Source: Dermabacter hominis NBRC 106157 (lineage in GTDB: Bacteria > Actinomycetota > Actinomycetes > Actinomycetales > Dermabacteraceae). From it: a stretch of 64,000 bases of DNA. A program made the position numbers and the translations under genes. The notes beneath the pieces are model-generated. The model did no database searches. It had not been told where the DNA came from and saw only the letters and a program-made list of their open reading frames with translations. Positions 8,634 through 18,469 of the stretch are shown piece by piece (position 1 is the stretch's first letter; every line of letters starts with the position of its first letter). The stretch is taken from contig NZ_BCSI01000001.1 in the NCBI RefSeq assembly GCF_001570785.1, positions 372,001 to 436,000 on the forward strand, written 5' to 3'.

Positions 8634-9983
8634 ATGACCGCACACTTCAGCGTGAATGACCGAAACCTGGATCTGCCGCTCGTCGAGCCGACCGAGGGCA
8701 ACCTCGGTGTGTCGATCGCGGGGCTGCGCAAGGAAACGGGGACGGTGACGTTTGACCCGGGGCTCATGAACACGGCGCCGACGACGTCGGCCATTACGTT
8801 CATCGATGGTGAGGCGGGGATTCTCCGGCACCGCGGCTACCCGATCGAGCAGCTCGCCGAGCACTCGAGCTACCTTGAGGTCGCATTCCTCTTGATCTTT
8901 GGCGAGCTGCCCACGAAGGGGCAGCTCGACCAGTTCGTGCACTCGATCGAGCAGCGGACTCTCCTCGACGAAAACCTCAAGCGCGTGTTCATCGCCCTTC
9001 CGCGCGATGCCGCACCCATGGCCGTGCTCCAAGCGGGCGTGAGCGCGCTGTCGACCTTCTATCAGGACTCGCTCGACCCGAGCGACCCCGAGCAGGTCCG
9101 AATTTCGACGTTGCGCCTTCTCGCAAAGATGCCCACGATGGCCGCGTACGCCCACCGGGTCGCAAACGGGCAGCCGCTCATGTACCCGGATAACTCGCTG
9201 AGCCTCGTGCAGAATTTCCTGCGGCTCATGTTCGCTTTTCCCGTCGAGGATTTCGTGGCGGACCCGGTTGTGGTGCGTGCACTCGAGCAGCTTTTTATTC
9301 TCCACGCCGATCATGAGCAGAACTGTTCGGCGACCGCGGTGCGCCTCGTCGGCTCGGCGGGAGCGGACCTTTTCTCCTCGATCTCGGCGGGCGTTGCGGC
9401 CCTGTCTGGGCCGGCGCACGGCGGCGCCAACACGCGCGTCATGCACATGCTCGACGACCTTCGAAAGTCTGGTCAGGATCCGCGAGTGTTCATGGAGAAG
9501 GTCAAGAGCAAGGATGATTCCACCCGCCTCATGGGCTTCGGGCACCGGGTGTATAAGAATTACGATCCGCGTGCGAAGTTCGTGAAGGGCATTGCCGATA
9601 CGGTGCTCGAGCGGCTTGGGATCCACGATGAGCGCCTTGAGCTCGCGATGAAGCTTGAGGAGATCGCGCTTCGCGACGAGTACTTCATTGAACGCAATCT
9701 TTACCCGAACATCGACTTCTATACGGGCATCATCTACAAGGCGATGGGTTTTCCCACGCACATGTTCACGGTGCTGTTCGCGATCGGGCGCCTGCCCGGG
9801 TGGATCGCGCAGTGGCAAGAGGCGATCAACGATCCCGACACGAAAATTATGCGGCCGCGGCAGATCTACACGGGCGAAGCCGAGCGCGCATACGTGCCGA
9901 TCGAGGAGCGTACGGGCACGTCGGAGCTCCTGCTTCACGATCTTCGCGAGGAACTGAAGGCGCGAGAGAAGAAGACCGAATAA
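8634..9983 (+). CDS. gltA: Citrate synthase (type II-like)
   Basis: A 449-residue enzyme condensing oxaloacetate and acetyl-CoA at the entry of the TCA cycle. The catalytic His are in LSGPAHGGAN and MGFGHRVYKNYDPRA and the catalytic Asp is in YPNIDFYTG. The length and N-terminal beta region (residues 1-60, with GTVTFDPGLMNTAPTTSAI) match the longer hexameric citrate synthases. GAAAGGA lies just before the ATG. It follows dapC by 30 bp and may be read with it. A convergent hairpin separates it from the next minus-strand gene. Confidence 0.95.
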   Translation: MTAHFSVNDRNLDLPLVEPTEGNLGVSIAGLRKETGTVTFDPGLMNTAPTTSAITFIDGEAGILRHRGYPIEQLAEHSSYLEVAFLLIFGELPTKGQLDQFVHSIEQRTLLDENLKRVFIALPRDAAPMAVLQAGVSALSTFYQDSLDPSDPEQVRISTLRLLAKMPTMAAYAHRVANGQPLMYPDNSLSLVQNFLRLMFAFPVEDFVADPVVVRALEQLFILHADHEQNCSATAVRLVGSAGADLFSSISAGVAALSGPAHGGANTRVMHMLDDLRKSGQDPRVFMEKVKSKDDSTRLMGFGHRVYKNYDPRAKFVKGIADTVLERLGIHDERLELAMKLEEIALRDEYFIERNLYPNIDFYTGIIYKAMGFPTHMFTVLFAIGRLPGWIAQWQEAINDPDTKIMRPRQIYTGEAERAYVPIEERTGTSELLLHDLREELKAREKKTE

Positions 9984-9984
9984 G

Positions 9985-10000
9985 CGAGGCGGTGGCCTCG
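9985..10000. terminator. Hairpin between convergent gltA and lysozyme-like gene
   Basis: CGAGGC and GCCTCG form a perfect 6-bp stem with loop GGTG in the 19-bp gap between two convergent genes. There is no T-run on either strand, so a terminator role rests on position. Confidence 0.4.
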
Positions 10001-10002
10001 GC

Positions 10003-10929
10003 TCACGCCCCCTTCGCCAAGTAGATCACAACCGCGTCATCGTCGTTGCCGACCCCGCCAGTTGCGTCGCTGTCCCACTGCGACGACGTCTGCGAGACGT
10101 GGCGTGAGCGGTCCCAACGGTGCCCGCGGTAGTCGACGCCCACGATATTGTCCTGTGCGGCATGAGCGACAGCCCAGTTTGCGAGCGCCCAGCCGCGCTT
10201 TTCGTCGGCCGTCTTGATGACCACGGTCGTGTGCCCCGACCCCTGCGGCGCGTTTGACCCCGCGGCGCCGAGCGAACTTTCTACCTCACCTGACTTGCTC
10301 ATGCGGGTGAACTCGTGCGCGAGCGACTCGCGAAGTTTCTCTGGGTGCGCTGGCCCGCCAGCGGCGGCGAGGTCGCATTCGAGCTCGGGCCCGCTGTTGC
10401 CGGTGAGCGCAGAGGAGAAGAGGCGCCCCTCGACCTCGTGATCGGCGTAGGCATCGGGAAACGCTGAACGCTGCACCTTTTGCGCCGCGACGGTGATGTC
10501 CATGTTCTCGTACCCCTTGACCTTGGCGAGCTTCTCGTAGAAGGCCGTCGAGGCAAACACAGGATCCATGATCTGCTCTTTTGTGCCCCACCCCTGGGAG
10601 GGGCGTTGCTGGAAGAGCCCTACCGAATCGCGATCCCCGTAGTCGATGTTTTTAAGCTTCGACTCCTGGTAGGCGGTCGCGAGGGCGATCGACGCGGCGC
10701 GCGGTGGAAGCCCCATGTCGATCGAGACCGCACTGATCGTGGCGGCATTGAGGGTTTGCTCGGTCGAGTACGAATGCGATGTCGAGAGCCCACTCGCGGT
10801 GCAGCGGCCCGTGCGCTGGCCGCCGTCAAAGAGAGTGAGCGCAGCGAAGCTCCCGCCCACGACCGCGAGAAAAACCGCAAGGAGCGTGAGCGGGATGACC
10901 ACGCGAGACAGCGCGGGGCGTTTGGCCAT
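10003..10929 (-). CDS. Membrane-anchored, lysozyme/transglycosylase-like secreted protein
   Basis: A 308-residue protein with a basic start and one hydrophobic segment (about residues 8-31), so it is a signal-anchored or secreted protein. Residues about 85-125 contain AYQESKLKNIDYGDRDSVGL followed by FQQRPSQGWG, a pattern found in actinobacterial proteins with a lysozyme-like fold; the Glu in YQESKL is the likely catalytic acid. The C-terminal ~100 residues (from SGHTTVVIKTADEKRGWALA) look like a separate small domain. It starts two bases after the dapD stop and is probably co-transcribed with it. Peptidoglycan is the likely target, but no activity is proven for this type. Confidence 0.72.
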   Translation of the reverse strand: MAKRPALSRVVIPLTLLAVFLAVVGGSFAALTLFDGGQRTGRCTASGLSTSHSYSTEQTLNAATISAVSIDMGLPPRAASIALATAYQESKLKNIDYGDRDSVGLFQQRPSQGWGTKEQIMDPVFASTAFYEKLAKVKGYENMDITVAAQKVQRSAFPDAYADHEVEGRLFSSALTGNSGPELECDLAAAGGPAHPEKLRESLAHEFTRMSKSGEVESSLGAAGSNAPQGSGHTTVVIKTADEKRGWALANWAVAHAAQDNIVGVDYRGHRWDRSRHVSQTSSQWDSDATGGVGNDDDAVVIYLAKGA

Positions 10930-10931
10930 GG

Positions 10932-11882
10932 TTAGTTCGCGTGAAGGTCGGAGTTCAGCTCAACGCGCTTGTTCGAGCGCGAGACGGCCTCGACGGCGCC
11001 CGATTGCGAGTTACGGCGGAACAGGAGGCTTGGCACCCCGGAGAGGTCGCGAGCCTTGACGACAGAACGATTCTCGCCGTCGATGAGGGTGACCTTCGTG
11101 CCCGCGGTGACGTACAGCCCGGCCTCGACGATGCAGTCGTCGCCGAGGGCGATGCCGACGCCTGCTTCTGCTCCAACGAGCGAGCGCTCTCCGACGCTCA
11201 CGCGCTCCGTCCCGCCGCCCGAAAGGGTGCCCATGGTCGAGGCGCCACCACCGATGTCGGAACCATCGCCCACGACGACGCCCTGCGAGATGCGCCCCTC
11301 AATCATCGAGGTGCCAAGGGTGCCCGCGTTGAAGTTCACGAAGCCCTCGTGCATGACGGTCGTGCCGCTCGCGAGGTGAGCGCCGAGGCGCAAACGATCG
11401 GCATCGCCGATGCGGACGCCGTCGGGAACCACGTAGTCGACCATGCGGGGGAATTTATCGATGGAGTAGACCGTCGGGCGCCGACCCTCACTGATGAGGC
11501 GCAGGCGCGTCTCTTCGAAGCCGTCCACGGCGCACGGACCTTCCGAGGTCCACACAACATTCGTGAGCGCGCCGAACAGACCGTCGAGGTTTTGCTCGTT
11601 CGGCTTTACGAGGCGGTGGGAGAGTAGATGGAGGCGCAAGTACGCATCGGAAGCGTCGCGCGGCGCCTCTGCCAGGGAAATGGCTCGTGTGACGACTTCC
11701 TGACGGGTGCCGCGTGCGGCATCGTCTCGCGCGGCCTTTGCGAGGGCGACGGCGAGGGGATGGTTGGCGAGGTCATCGGGGGCACTGCCCAGTTCAGGTG
11801 CGGGGTACCACGTGTCGAGGGTCGTCCCGTTGTCCGCGATGGTTGCGAGGCCGATGCCCCATGCGCTTTTGTTCTCAGTCAT
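10932..11882 (-). CDS. dapD: Tetrahydrodipicolinate N-succinyltransferase DapD
   Basis: A 316-residue enzyme of the actinobacterial DapD type that succinylates tetrahydrodipicolinate in the lysine/diaminopimelate pathway. The N-terminal ~130 residues are the pre-domain; the centre is a left-handed beta-helix with hexapeptide repeats and the [14 protein letters not shown] and [12 protein letters not shown] stretches; the C-terminus is the actinobacterial acceptor domain with [18 protein letters not shown]. It is divergent from dapE with only 69 bp between them. A TATAGC box lies just ahead of its start codon on the minus strand. Confidence 0.95.
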   Translation of the reverse strand: MTENKSAWGIGLATIADNGTTLDTWYPAPELGSAPDDLANHPLAVALAKAARDDAARGTRQEVVTRAISLAEAPRDASDAYLRLHLLSHRLVKPNEQNLDGLFGALTNVVWTSEGPCAVDGFEETRLRLISEGRRPTVYSIDKFPRMVDYVVPDGVRIGDADRLRLGAHLASGTTVMHEGFVNFNAGTLGTSMIEGRISQGVVVGDGSDIGGGASTMGTLSGGGTERVSVGERSLVGAEAGVGIALGDDCIVEAGLYVTAGTKVTLIDGENRSVVKARDLSGVPSLLFRRNSQSGAVEAVSRSNKRVELNSDLHAN

Positions 11883-11951
11883 GGCTCACAGGCTATAGCG
11901 CGCCTCTTCGGATTTCGTTGGAGCGCGCCGAAAACCTCTACGCTTGTGTGC

Positions 11952-13043
11952 ATGATGAACACGACACCGCTGCCCCTCGATGCGGGCCTGACCGAGCTCA
12001 CGCGTGCAATCGTCGATACCGAGTCGGTTTCGGGTAACGAAACTCTCCTTGCCGACAGGGTCGAGGCGACGCTTCGTGCGTGCGAGCACCTCGAGGTCAT
12101 TCGCGATGGCGACACCGTCATCGCGCGCACCCACCTCGGCCGCGCCGAGCGCGTCATTCTCGCCGGCCACCTCGATACCGTTCCCGTCGCCGGCAATCTT
12201 CCCTCGTGCGTGCAGGTCGTGGACGGACAGGAGCGGCTCATCGGCCGCGGTGCGTGCGACATGAAGGGGGGAGTCGCCGTGTTCCTTGCGCTCGCGTGCT
12301 CCCTCGCGTCGCCTCGTCACGATTTGACGTGGATCTTCTATGACCACGAGGAAGTCGAGGCAAGCCTCAATTCGCTTACGCGTATCGCGCGCGAGCGCCC
12401 CGAGCTTCTCGAAGCCGATTTTGCGATTCTCGGCGAGCCGTCGAACGGGGGAGTGGAGGCAGGCTGCAAAGGCACGATGCGGGTGCGGCTTACCGCGCGG
12501 GGAGTTGCAGCCCATTCGGGTCGCGCATGGATCGGAAAGAACGCGATCCACGCCCTTTCCGGTGCGCTGTCGCGGCTTGCGGACTATGAGCCGAAGGATG
12601 TGGAAATCGACGGTCTCCTGTACCGCGAATGCCTCAATGCGGTGGCAATCGAGGGCGGTATCGCAACGAACGTGATTCCCGACCGGGCCGCAATGCTCGT
12701 GAACTATCGCTTCGCGCCGAGCACGAGCGAAGCGGAGGCGCTCGCTCATATCGAAGAGGTGTTTGCTGGGCTCGACCTCGAGCTTGAGGTCACGGACTCC
12801 TCGGGCGGCGCGTTGCCCGGCCTCACACGGCCCGCGGCCCGGGACTTTCTCGCGGCCCTTGGCGACGGCGTGAGCGTGGAAGCGAAGCAGGGATGGACCG
12901 ACGTGGCGCGCTTCAGTGCACTCGGCACGCCAGCCGTCAACTTTGGTCCGGGAGACCCGCTTCTGGCTCATACGGATGGGGAATACATTCCGACGGCTGC
13001 CCTCACCCACTGTTACAGGTCTCTTGAGCGGTTCCTGAGCTAA
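11952..13043 (+). CDS. dapE: Succinyl-diaminopimelate desuccinylase DapE
   Basis: A 363-residue M20 metallopeptidase that releases LL-diaminopimelate. Zinc ligands and catalytic residues are seen in GHLDTVP, GRGACDMKGG, YDHEEVEA, GEPSNGG and the C-terminal LLAHTDGEY. The dimerisation domain lies at about residues 175-285. I take the start at ATG 11952 (or the adjacent 11955), where family similarity begins; the frame stays open further upstream but that part is antisense to dapD. No ribosome-binding site is visible, and TACGCT sits seven bases before the ATG, so the transcript may be leaderless. Confidence 0.92.
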   Translation: MMNTTPLPLDAGLTELTRAIVDTESVSGNETLLADRVEATLRACEHLEVIRDGDTVIARTHLGRAERVILAGHLDTVPVAGNLPSCVQVVDGQERLIGRGACDMKGGVAVFLALACSLASPRHDLTWIFYDHEEVEASLNSLTRIARERPELLEADFAILGEPSNGGVEAGCKGTMRVRLTARGVAAHSGRAWIGKNAIHALSGALSRLADYEPKDVEIDGLLYRECLNAVAIEGGIATNVIPDRAAMLVNYRFAPSTSEAEALAHIEEVFAGLDLELEVTDSSGGALPGLTRPAARDFLAALGDGVSVEAKQGWTDVARFSALGTPAVNFGPGDPLLAHTDGEYIPTAALTHCYRSLERFLS

Positions 13044-13053
13044 CGTGGAAATC

Positions 13054-13800
<747 letters not shown>

Positions 13801-13898
13801 CCGCCTACCTCGCGCTTTCTATGCCCTCCCAGGAACCGGCGGATCAAAGTGAAAGAATAGGGACGATAGATCCATTGCCAGAGAAAGGGCGAACGATC

Positions 13899-14069
13899 AT
13901 GGCAGCGATGAAGCCTCGTACAGGCGACGGCCCCCTCGAAGTGGCCGAAGAGAGCCGGAGCCTCATCATGCGAGTACCGCTCGAGGGCGGCGGTCGTCTC
14001 GTCGTAGAAATTTCGGCGGATGAGGCGCGTGAGCTGCGCGACGCCCTCAACACGGTTGTTCCCGCCTAA
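13899..14069 (+). CDS. DUF3117 small actinobacterial protein
   Basis: A 56-residue protein almost identical in pattern to the DUF3117 family: MAAMKPRTGDGPLEV at the start, then MRVPLEGGGRLVVE and a short helix. Function is unknown across actinobacteria. The ATG at 13899 has AGAAAGGG about ten bases upstream; a longer in-frame reading from 13821 adds residues with no family similarity. It is followed by a strong hairpin. Confidence 0.9.
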   Translation: MAAMKPRTGDGPLEVAEESRSLIMRVPLEGGGRLVVEISADEARELRDALNTVVPA

Positions 14070-14090
14070 CCTCATCTCCTGAATTGCCTA

Positions 14091-14121
14091 GAGGCTGTGG
14101 GGGTTATTCCCTCACAGCCTC
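14091..14121. terminator. Strong hairpin between convergent DUF3117 and methyltransferase genes
   Basis: A 13-bp stem (GAGGCTGTGGGGG with CCCTCACAGCCTC, one G-T pair) closes the 5-base loop TTATT. It covers the last codons of the methyltransferase gene. Lack of a T-run means a bidirectional terminator role is inferred from placement and stem strength. Confidence 0.6.
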
Positions 14122-14768
14122 GCCTTGACTGCTGTCAGCACCCCGTCGCCCGCGGGTGACAGCGCGAGCACGAGATTGTCTCGCTCCTTAAGGTCGGCCA
14201 CGACCTCCCGAATGCGGGCCGTCTGCGAATCATTCGCAGACGAATCGCCGAGACGATCGTGGTGCATGACGTTCATAATGACCAGTGCCCCACCGAGGCG
14301 AATAATGTCGAGCGCCCCCTCCACGAGAGCGCCGAGCCTTGGCTCGCTCGCATTCACGACGATCATGTCGTAGGCGCCGCGCGTGAGACGCGTAAACACG
14401 TCGAGCGGCTGCGCGTTAATCGTGCGCACGCGCGCCTCTGGGATCTGGGCCTCGGCACAGGCTTTGCGCACGAGCCGCACGTTTTCCGGCTCAGGATCGA
14501 TTGCGGTGAGGGTGGCGTCGGAACCCATCGCACTCGCGAGGTAGAGGCTGAGCGCACCCGCCCCAGCACCCACCTGCACGATCGCCCGTGCCCCGAGCAT
14601 CGCGACGACGCTACGCGCGTGTGCGGCCGAGCCCGCAAGAACCGGCGCAAGGCCTATCGCACTGCCGCGCTCGCGCGCCCGCTCACACACCCCGGGGGCG
14701 GCAAACAGCCGCTCCTCATCGAGGAATTGCTCGCTGAGCGCCCAGCTCGCCAACTTGCCCGTTGCCAT
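14112..14768 (-). CDS. SAM-dependent O-methyltransferase (class I, Rv1220c-like)
   Basis: A 218-residue Rossmann methyltransferase. The SAM motif I is VQVGAGAGALSLYL (about residues 64-77), motif II has TAIDPEPENV, and IVVNAS occupies the position of the metal-binding/catalytic Asp region. It belongs to the small O-methyltransferase family (COG4122); the substrate is unknown. ATG 14768 has GGGAGAG at proper distance and begins with MATGKLASW; an in-frame ATG 12 codons further upstream lacks a site. Its position near tatB matches the mycobacterial order, but sigE and its anti-sigma gene, which stand between them in Mycobacterium, are absent here. Confidence 0.82.
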   Translation of the reverse strand: MATGKLASWALSEQFLDEERLFAAPGVCERARERGSAIGLAPVLAGSAAHARSVVAMLGARAIVQVGAGAGALSLYLASAMGSDATLTAIDPEPENVRLVRKACAEAQIPEARVRTINAQPLDVFTRLTRGAYDMIVVNASEPRLGALVEGALDIIRLGGALVIMNVMHHDRLGDSSANDSQTARIREVVADLKERDNLVLALSPAGDGVLTAVKARL

Positions 14769-14898
14769 GTGCACTCTCCCTCTTTGCCGTGAATTTCGTG
14801 GCACTCAAGCTTAGGCCACGCCGCGCGAGTTTCCCACTTGTGCGTGCAATAATGGCGGAGCACCATTTTGAGCGGAACGAGACAAGGCAGGCACGTCG

Positions 14899-15330
14899 AT
14901 GGGTTCAGATGTCTTCCTCACTTTTGGGGGATGGGAACTGCTCATCATCATCCTGCTCTTCACGATCCTGATCGGCCCGCAGCGCCTTCCCGAATACACC
15001 CGCAAGGTCATCCACTGGGTGCGCGATCTGCGTAAATGGGCGGATAACTCCCGTGCGTCGATCGAAGACGAAATGGGCATCGCCGTCGACGATCTCAAGA
15101 AGTACGACCCGCGCCAATACGATCCGCGCAAAATCATTCGCGATGCGTGGGATTCGACCGGCCTCGAGGACGACGTCAACGACTTCCGCAGCGCCGTCAA
15201 GAGTTCCGCAGGCGCCACATCGGCAGCGGTGGCGAGTGTCGGCGCGGCAGCGAAAGGCTCCGGCAGCGCGGCTGGTTCCAAGGCGGCCCAGGAGCCCGAA
15301 GGGACCCCGTTCGACCCCGAGGCAACCTGA
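14899..15330 (+). CDS. tatB: Sec-independent translocase subunit TatB
   Basis: A 143-residue TatB-like protein. It has one N-terminal membrane helix (about residues 12-26, WELLIIILLFTILIGP), the hinge GPQRLPEYTRKV, then an amphipathic helix and a low-complexity Ala/Ser/Gly tail. TatB receives twin-arginine precursors. Two lipoproteins in this window (1759 and 49441) carry Arg-Arg signal motifs and could be clients. AGGCAGG precedes the ATG by 8 bp. TatA and TatC are not in the window, as is usual for actinobacteria. Confidence 0.87.
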   Translation: MGSDVFLTFGGWELLIIILLFTILIGPQRLPEYTRKVIHWVRDLRKWADNSRASIEDEMGIAVDDLKKYDPRQYDPRKIIRDAWDSTGLEDDVNDFRSAVKSSAGATSAAVASVGAAAKGSGSAAGSKAAQEPEGTPFDPEAT

Positions 15331-15356
15331 GCCTACGCCGAACCGTACGAGGCGTG

Positions 15357-16475
15357 CTACGCGAGCGAGAGCGGGAGTTTCCGGCCCGAAAGACCACGCG
15401 GTTTCGCGAGCTGCTCAGCGATGCGCATAAACGCGAGGTACGCCTCGCTCGAGGACTCTAAGGCGGTGTGAGGCCGGCCGGCGTCGGACCCTTCGCGCAC
15501 GCTTTGCGCGAGCGGAACCTGCCCGAGGAGCGGAACGTCCGCGCCCTGATCCTCGCTTAGCTGGGCGGCGACGCGCTCGCCGCCGCCGCTACCGAAAATC
15601 TCGAGGCGCTCACCGTGATCGGTGCTCAACCAACTCATGTTCTCGATCACCCCGATGATCGTCTGTTCCGTGGAACGGGCGAGAGAGCCGATGCGCGAAG
15701 CGACGCCGCTCGCGGCTGAGTCGGGAGTCGTCACGACGAGAAGCTCCGCGCTAGGCAGCACCTGCGCGACCGAAATAGCGACATCGCCGGTTCCCGGCGG
15801 GAGATCGAGAAGCAGAAAATCGAGATCGCCCCAGAACACGTCCGTCGCAAACTGCTCGATCGCGCGATGCATTTTCGGGCCGCGCCACACGACCGCCTGA
15901 TGCTCGGGCACGAAAACGCCGATCGACATGACCTTGACACCGTGGGCGATGGGCGGCATGAGAAGGTCATTCACGCGGGTTGGCTGGGTGCTCACCCCAA
16001 ACATTCCGGGCATCGAAAAACCGTGAATGTCGGCGTCAAGGACACCCACGCTATAGCCGAGGCGAGTGAGGGCGAGGGCGAGGTTAGCCGTCACCGTGGA
16101 CTTTCCGACGCCTCCCTTGCCCGAACTGATCGCTATCACTCGCGTGAGAGATCCGGGCTTATTGAAGGGAACTTCGCGGCGCCTTTTGCGAAGATCCTCG
16201 ACGAGGGCACGGCGCTGTTCCTCGCTCATCGTCCCCGACGTCACGCGCACTTCCGTGAGGCCCGAAACGTGAGACGCAGCCTCGGCGGCCTCTTTCTCGA
16301 TTCGGGAGCGCATGGGGCATCCCTCGACCGTCATCACGAGGTGGATGAGAGCCACCCCCTCAGATGTGACCTCAACAGAGCTGACCATGCCAACATCGGT
16401 GATGGGGCGGCCGAGGTCGGGGTCGATCACGCGCGTGAGCGCGGAACGAACCTGCGAGGCAAGGTCAGTGCTCAC
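15357..16475 (-). CDS. mrp: Mrp/NBP35-family iron-sulfur cluster carrier ATPase
   Basis: A 372-residue P-loop protein. Residues 1-85 form a MIP18/DUF59 domain ([20 protein letters not shown]), and the ATPase starts with the deviant Walker [13 protein letters not shown] at about residue 117. [22 protein letters not shown] and ENMSWL are family features. Mrp carries Fe-S clusters to apo-proteins. I did not see a CxxC near the usual C-terminal place, which occurs in some members. It starts at GTG 16475, nine bases after the DUF1003 stop, and closes a four-gene minus-strand operon. Confidence 0.9.
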   Translation of the reverse strand: MSTDLASQVRSALTRVIDPDLGRPITDVGMVSSVEVTSEGVALIHLVMTVEGCPMRSRIEKEAAEAASHVSGLTEVRVTSGTMSEEQRRALVEDLRKRRREVPFNKPGSLTRVIAISSGKGGVGKSTVTANLALALTRLGYSVGVLDADIHGFSMPGMFGVSTQPTRVNDLLMPPIAHGVKVMSIGVFVPEHQAVVWRGPKMHRAIEQFATDVFWGDLDFLLLDLPPGTGDVAISVAQVLPSAELLVVTTPDSAASGVASRIGSLARSTEQTIIGVIENMSWLSTDHGERLEIFGSGGGERVAAQLSEDQGADVPLLGQVPLAQSVREGSDAGRPHTALESSSEAYLAFMRIAEQLAKPRGLSGRKLPLSLA

Positions 16476-16484
16476 GGGGCCTCA

Positions 16485-17144
16485 CTAAGCTGCATCGTTG
16501 CGCATCTGCTCGAGTTCCTCGCGGAGCACCGCGCGAATGTCCTCGCGCAGGAGCGAGCGCAAATGCGCGTGATCGCGTGCGGGTTCGATCGGTTCGGCGC
16601 CATCCTCGGTTTCCGCGGCCGGTGAGGGATCGTCGTCGCCAGCCTGAAGCTCCTCGAGGAGGTCTCGAAGCTCGCCGCGCACGTAGTCGCGGGTGGCCAC
16701 ATCCGCCATCGCGATGCGCAAGCTCGCGATTTCACGCGTGATGAATTCCGTGGTCGCGTGGGCTTTTTCGTTCGACTGACGATCCTGCTCGGCCTGCACG
16801 CGGTCGCGGTCGGCCTGGCGGTTGTCCGAAAGGAGCAGAAGAGGAGCGGCATACGACGCCTGGAGCGAGAGAATCAGGGTGAGAAGCGTGAAGTTGAGCG
16901 CGCGGGGGTCGAACTGAATCGTCTCGGGAAGGAACGTGTTCCACCCGAGCCACACGCCACAGAAAATCGTCATGCCCACGAGGAACGCGGGCGTACCCAT
17001 GAATCGCGCAATCGCCTCGGCCATGCGGCCGAAACCATCATTTTTGTCGTCCTTCGGGCGGCGCCTCGAAAACATGCGCCACAGCCCGCGCCTCTTGCGC
17101 GCGGGATCGTCGAGCTGGGGGCGCTTCTTCTTGCCGCGTGCCAT
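16485..17144 (-). CDS. DUF1003 two-helix membrane protein
   Basis: A 219-residue protein with a basic N-terminus, two membrane helices (about residues 52-72 and 84-105) and the DUF1003 signature FxGxxxFLxxxxxxxxxWxxxN followed by LTLILSLQASYAAPLLLLS. The remainder is a long charged, probably coiled-coil cytoplasmic part. It sits between the MgtE-like and mrp genes with 5-bp and 9-bp gaps. AGGAGGGG precedes the start. Function is unknown; the constant pairing with a CBS/MgtE-N protein in actinobacteria suggests a shared membrane role. Confidence 0.87.
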   Translation of the reverse strand: MARGKKKRPQLDDPARKRRGLWRMFSRRRPKDDKNDGFGRMAEAIARFMGTPAFLVGMTIFCGVWLGWNTFLPETIQFDPRALNFTLLTLILSLQASYAAPLLLLSDNRQADRDRVQAEQDRQSNEKAHATTEFITREIASLRIAMADVATRDYVRGELRDLLEELQAGDDDPSPAAETEDGAEPIEPARDHAHLRSLLREDIRAVLREELEQMRNDAA

Positions 17145-17149
17145 CTAGC

Positions 17150-18469
17150 TCACCCCTCCTGGTCCGAAATTGCCCTCGCGATCCCCGTGAGGTCGATCTG
17201 CCCCGTCGTCGTTGCGACGGGCTCATCGCTCTCTCGCCAATCCTCTGGAAGAACGTGGTCGAGGACGTCATCGACCGTGACGGCACCGAGAAGGTGGGAA
17301 TCCTTATCGACCACGGGAAGCGACACAAGATTGTACGTCGCCATTTCGCGAGTCACGTCATGGAGATGGCTCGTAGGGGCCATCGTCACCTGATCCTGAT
17401 CGATGATCTCGCCAACGGGGCGCTCGGGACGTTCGCGAAGCAAATGCTGGAAGTGCACGCCCCCGAGGAGCTTGCCCGTGGGCGTCTCGAGCGGCTGGCG
17501 GCACACGTACACCATTGACGCGAGCGCGGGGGAGATCTCCTCGCGAGATATGAGAGCGAGGCAGTGCGCGACCGGGGTCTCGGGGGCGACGATCAGCGGC
17601 TCGGTCGTCATGAGCCCGCCGGCCGTGTATTCGTCGTAGGCGAGCAGGCGGCGCACGTCTTCGGCCTCCTCCGGCTCCATGCGCGTAAGGAGATCCTGGC
17701 CCATGGGTTCGGGAAGCTCCTGGAGGAGGTCCGCAGCGTCATCCGGGTCCATCGCATCGAGGATATCCGCGGCGCGCTCTGATTCGAGTCCCTGCATGAG
17801 CTCAACGCGGATGTCCTCGGGAAGTTCCTCGAGGACCCATCCGAGGCGCTCGTTTGAAAGGTCACGCACGATATCGGCGCGGCGTTTCGGCTCCATCTCC
17901 TGGATGAGATCCGCGAGGTCAGCGGGCTTGAGGTCCGAATACGAGGCCAGCAGAATCTGCGCGGACTGCTCCGCCTGAGTCCCGAAGAGGCCATTGACCT
18001 CCTCAACACCGACCGTGAGCGTCTCATTGCGGCCCACGAGCTTCGAAAACGCGTTCTTAGCCTTCGACCGGCGCACGTGGAGCCTCGTGATCTCCCATTC
18101 CTTAGAGATCTGGTCCTGCTCGAGCGCGACATCTTCAACGAACGCGTCGCCCGTTCCGTCAACGAGGTTCACCTTGCGGTCAAGCAGATCACCCACCGCG
18201 AGAATCTCGCTCTTGCGCATTTCGAAGCGGCGAAGGTTGAGAGAACCGTCGGAAATGACCTGGCCGGTCGAGATCGACGTGACCTTCGTGATCGGCAAGA
18301 AAATGCGCTTCTTCCCGGGCACCTCGATGACGAGCCCCACCGCGCGCGCCGTGTGGGTCTCTTGCGGAATCAGAACGACATCGCGGACCTTGCCGATGCG
18401 GTCACCGAGCGGGTCGAAAAGCCCGGTGCCCGCGAGGCGCGCGGCAAAGAAGCGCTCGTGCGGGCTCAC
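17150..18469 (-). CDS. Soluble MgtE-N/CBS-domain protein with PRC-barrel start
   Basis: A 439-residue protein. The first ~130 residues hold two PRC-barrel-like beta units (LGDRIGKVRDVVLI and LDRKVNLVDGTGDAFVEDV). Residues about 160-285 form an MgtE N-terminal superhelix with repeats such as ELPEDIRVELMQGL and DAMDPDDAADLL. Residues about 290-415 form a CBS pair. The membrane channel domain of true MgtE is missing, so it is not itself a Mg transporter. The start is GTG 18469, which overlaps the aminopeptidase stop (GTGA), with GGAG upstream; the open frame beyond it is antisense-like filler. It may sense Mg or nucleotides. Confidence 0.85.
   Translation of the reverse strand: MSPHERFFAARLAGTGLFDPLGDRIGKVRDVVLIPQETHTARAVGLVIEVPGKKRIFLPITKVTSISTGQVISDGSLNLRRFEMRKSEILAVGDLLDRKVNLVDGTGDAFVEDVALEQDQISKEWEITRLHVRRSKAKNAFSKLVGRNETLTVGVEEVNGLFGTQAEQSAQILLASYSDLKPADLADLIQEMEPKRRADIVRDLSNERLGWVLEELPEDIRVELMQGLESERAADILDAMDPDDAADLLQELPEPMGQDLLTRMEPEEAEDVRRLLAYDEYTAGGLMTTEPLIVAPETPVAHCLALISREEISPALASMVYVCRQPLETPTGKLLGGVHFQHLLRERPERPVGEIIDQDQVTMAPTSHLHDVTREMATYNLVSLPVVDKDSHLLGAVTVDDVLDHVLPEDWRESDEPVATTTGQIDLTGIARAISDQEG

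Noticed and set aside
8007-9938. A 643-residue open frame on the minus strand over dapC and gltA
   Set aside because: It is antisense to two well-recognised genes, has a composition rich in Arg/His/Glu with no domain, and results from GC-rich codon use in actinobacteria.
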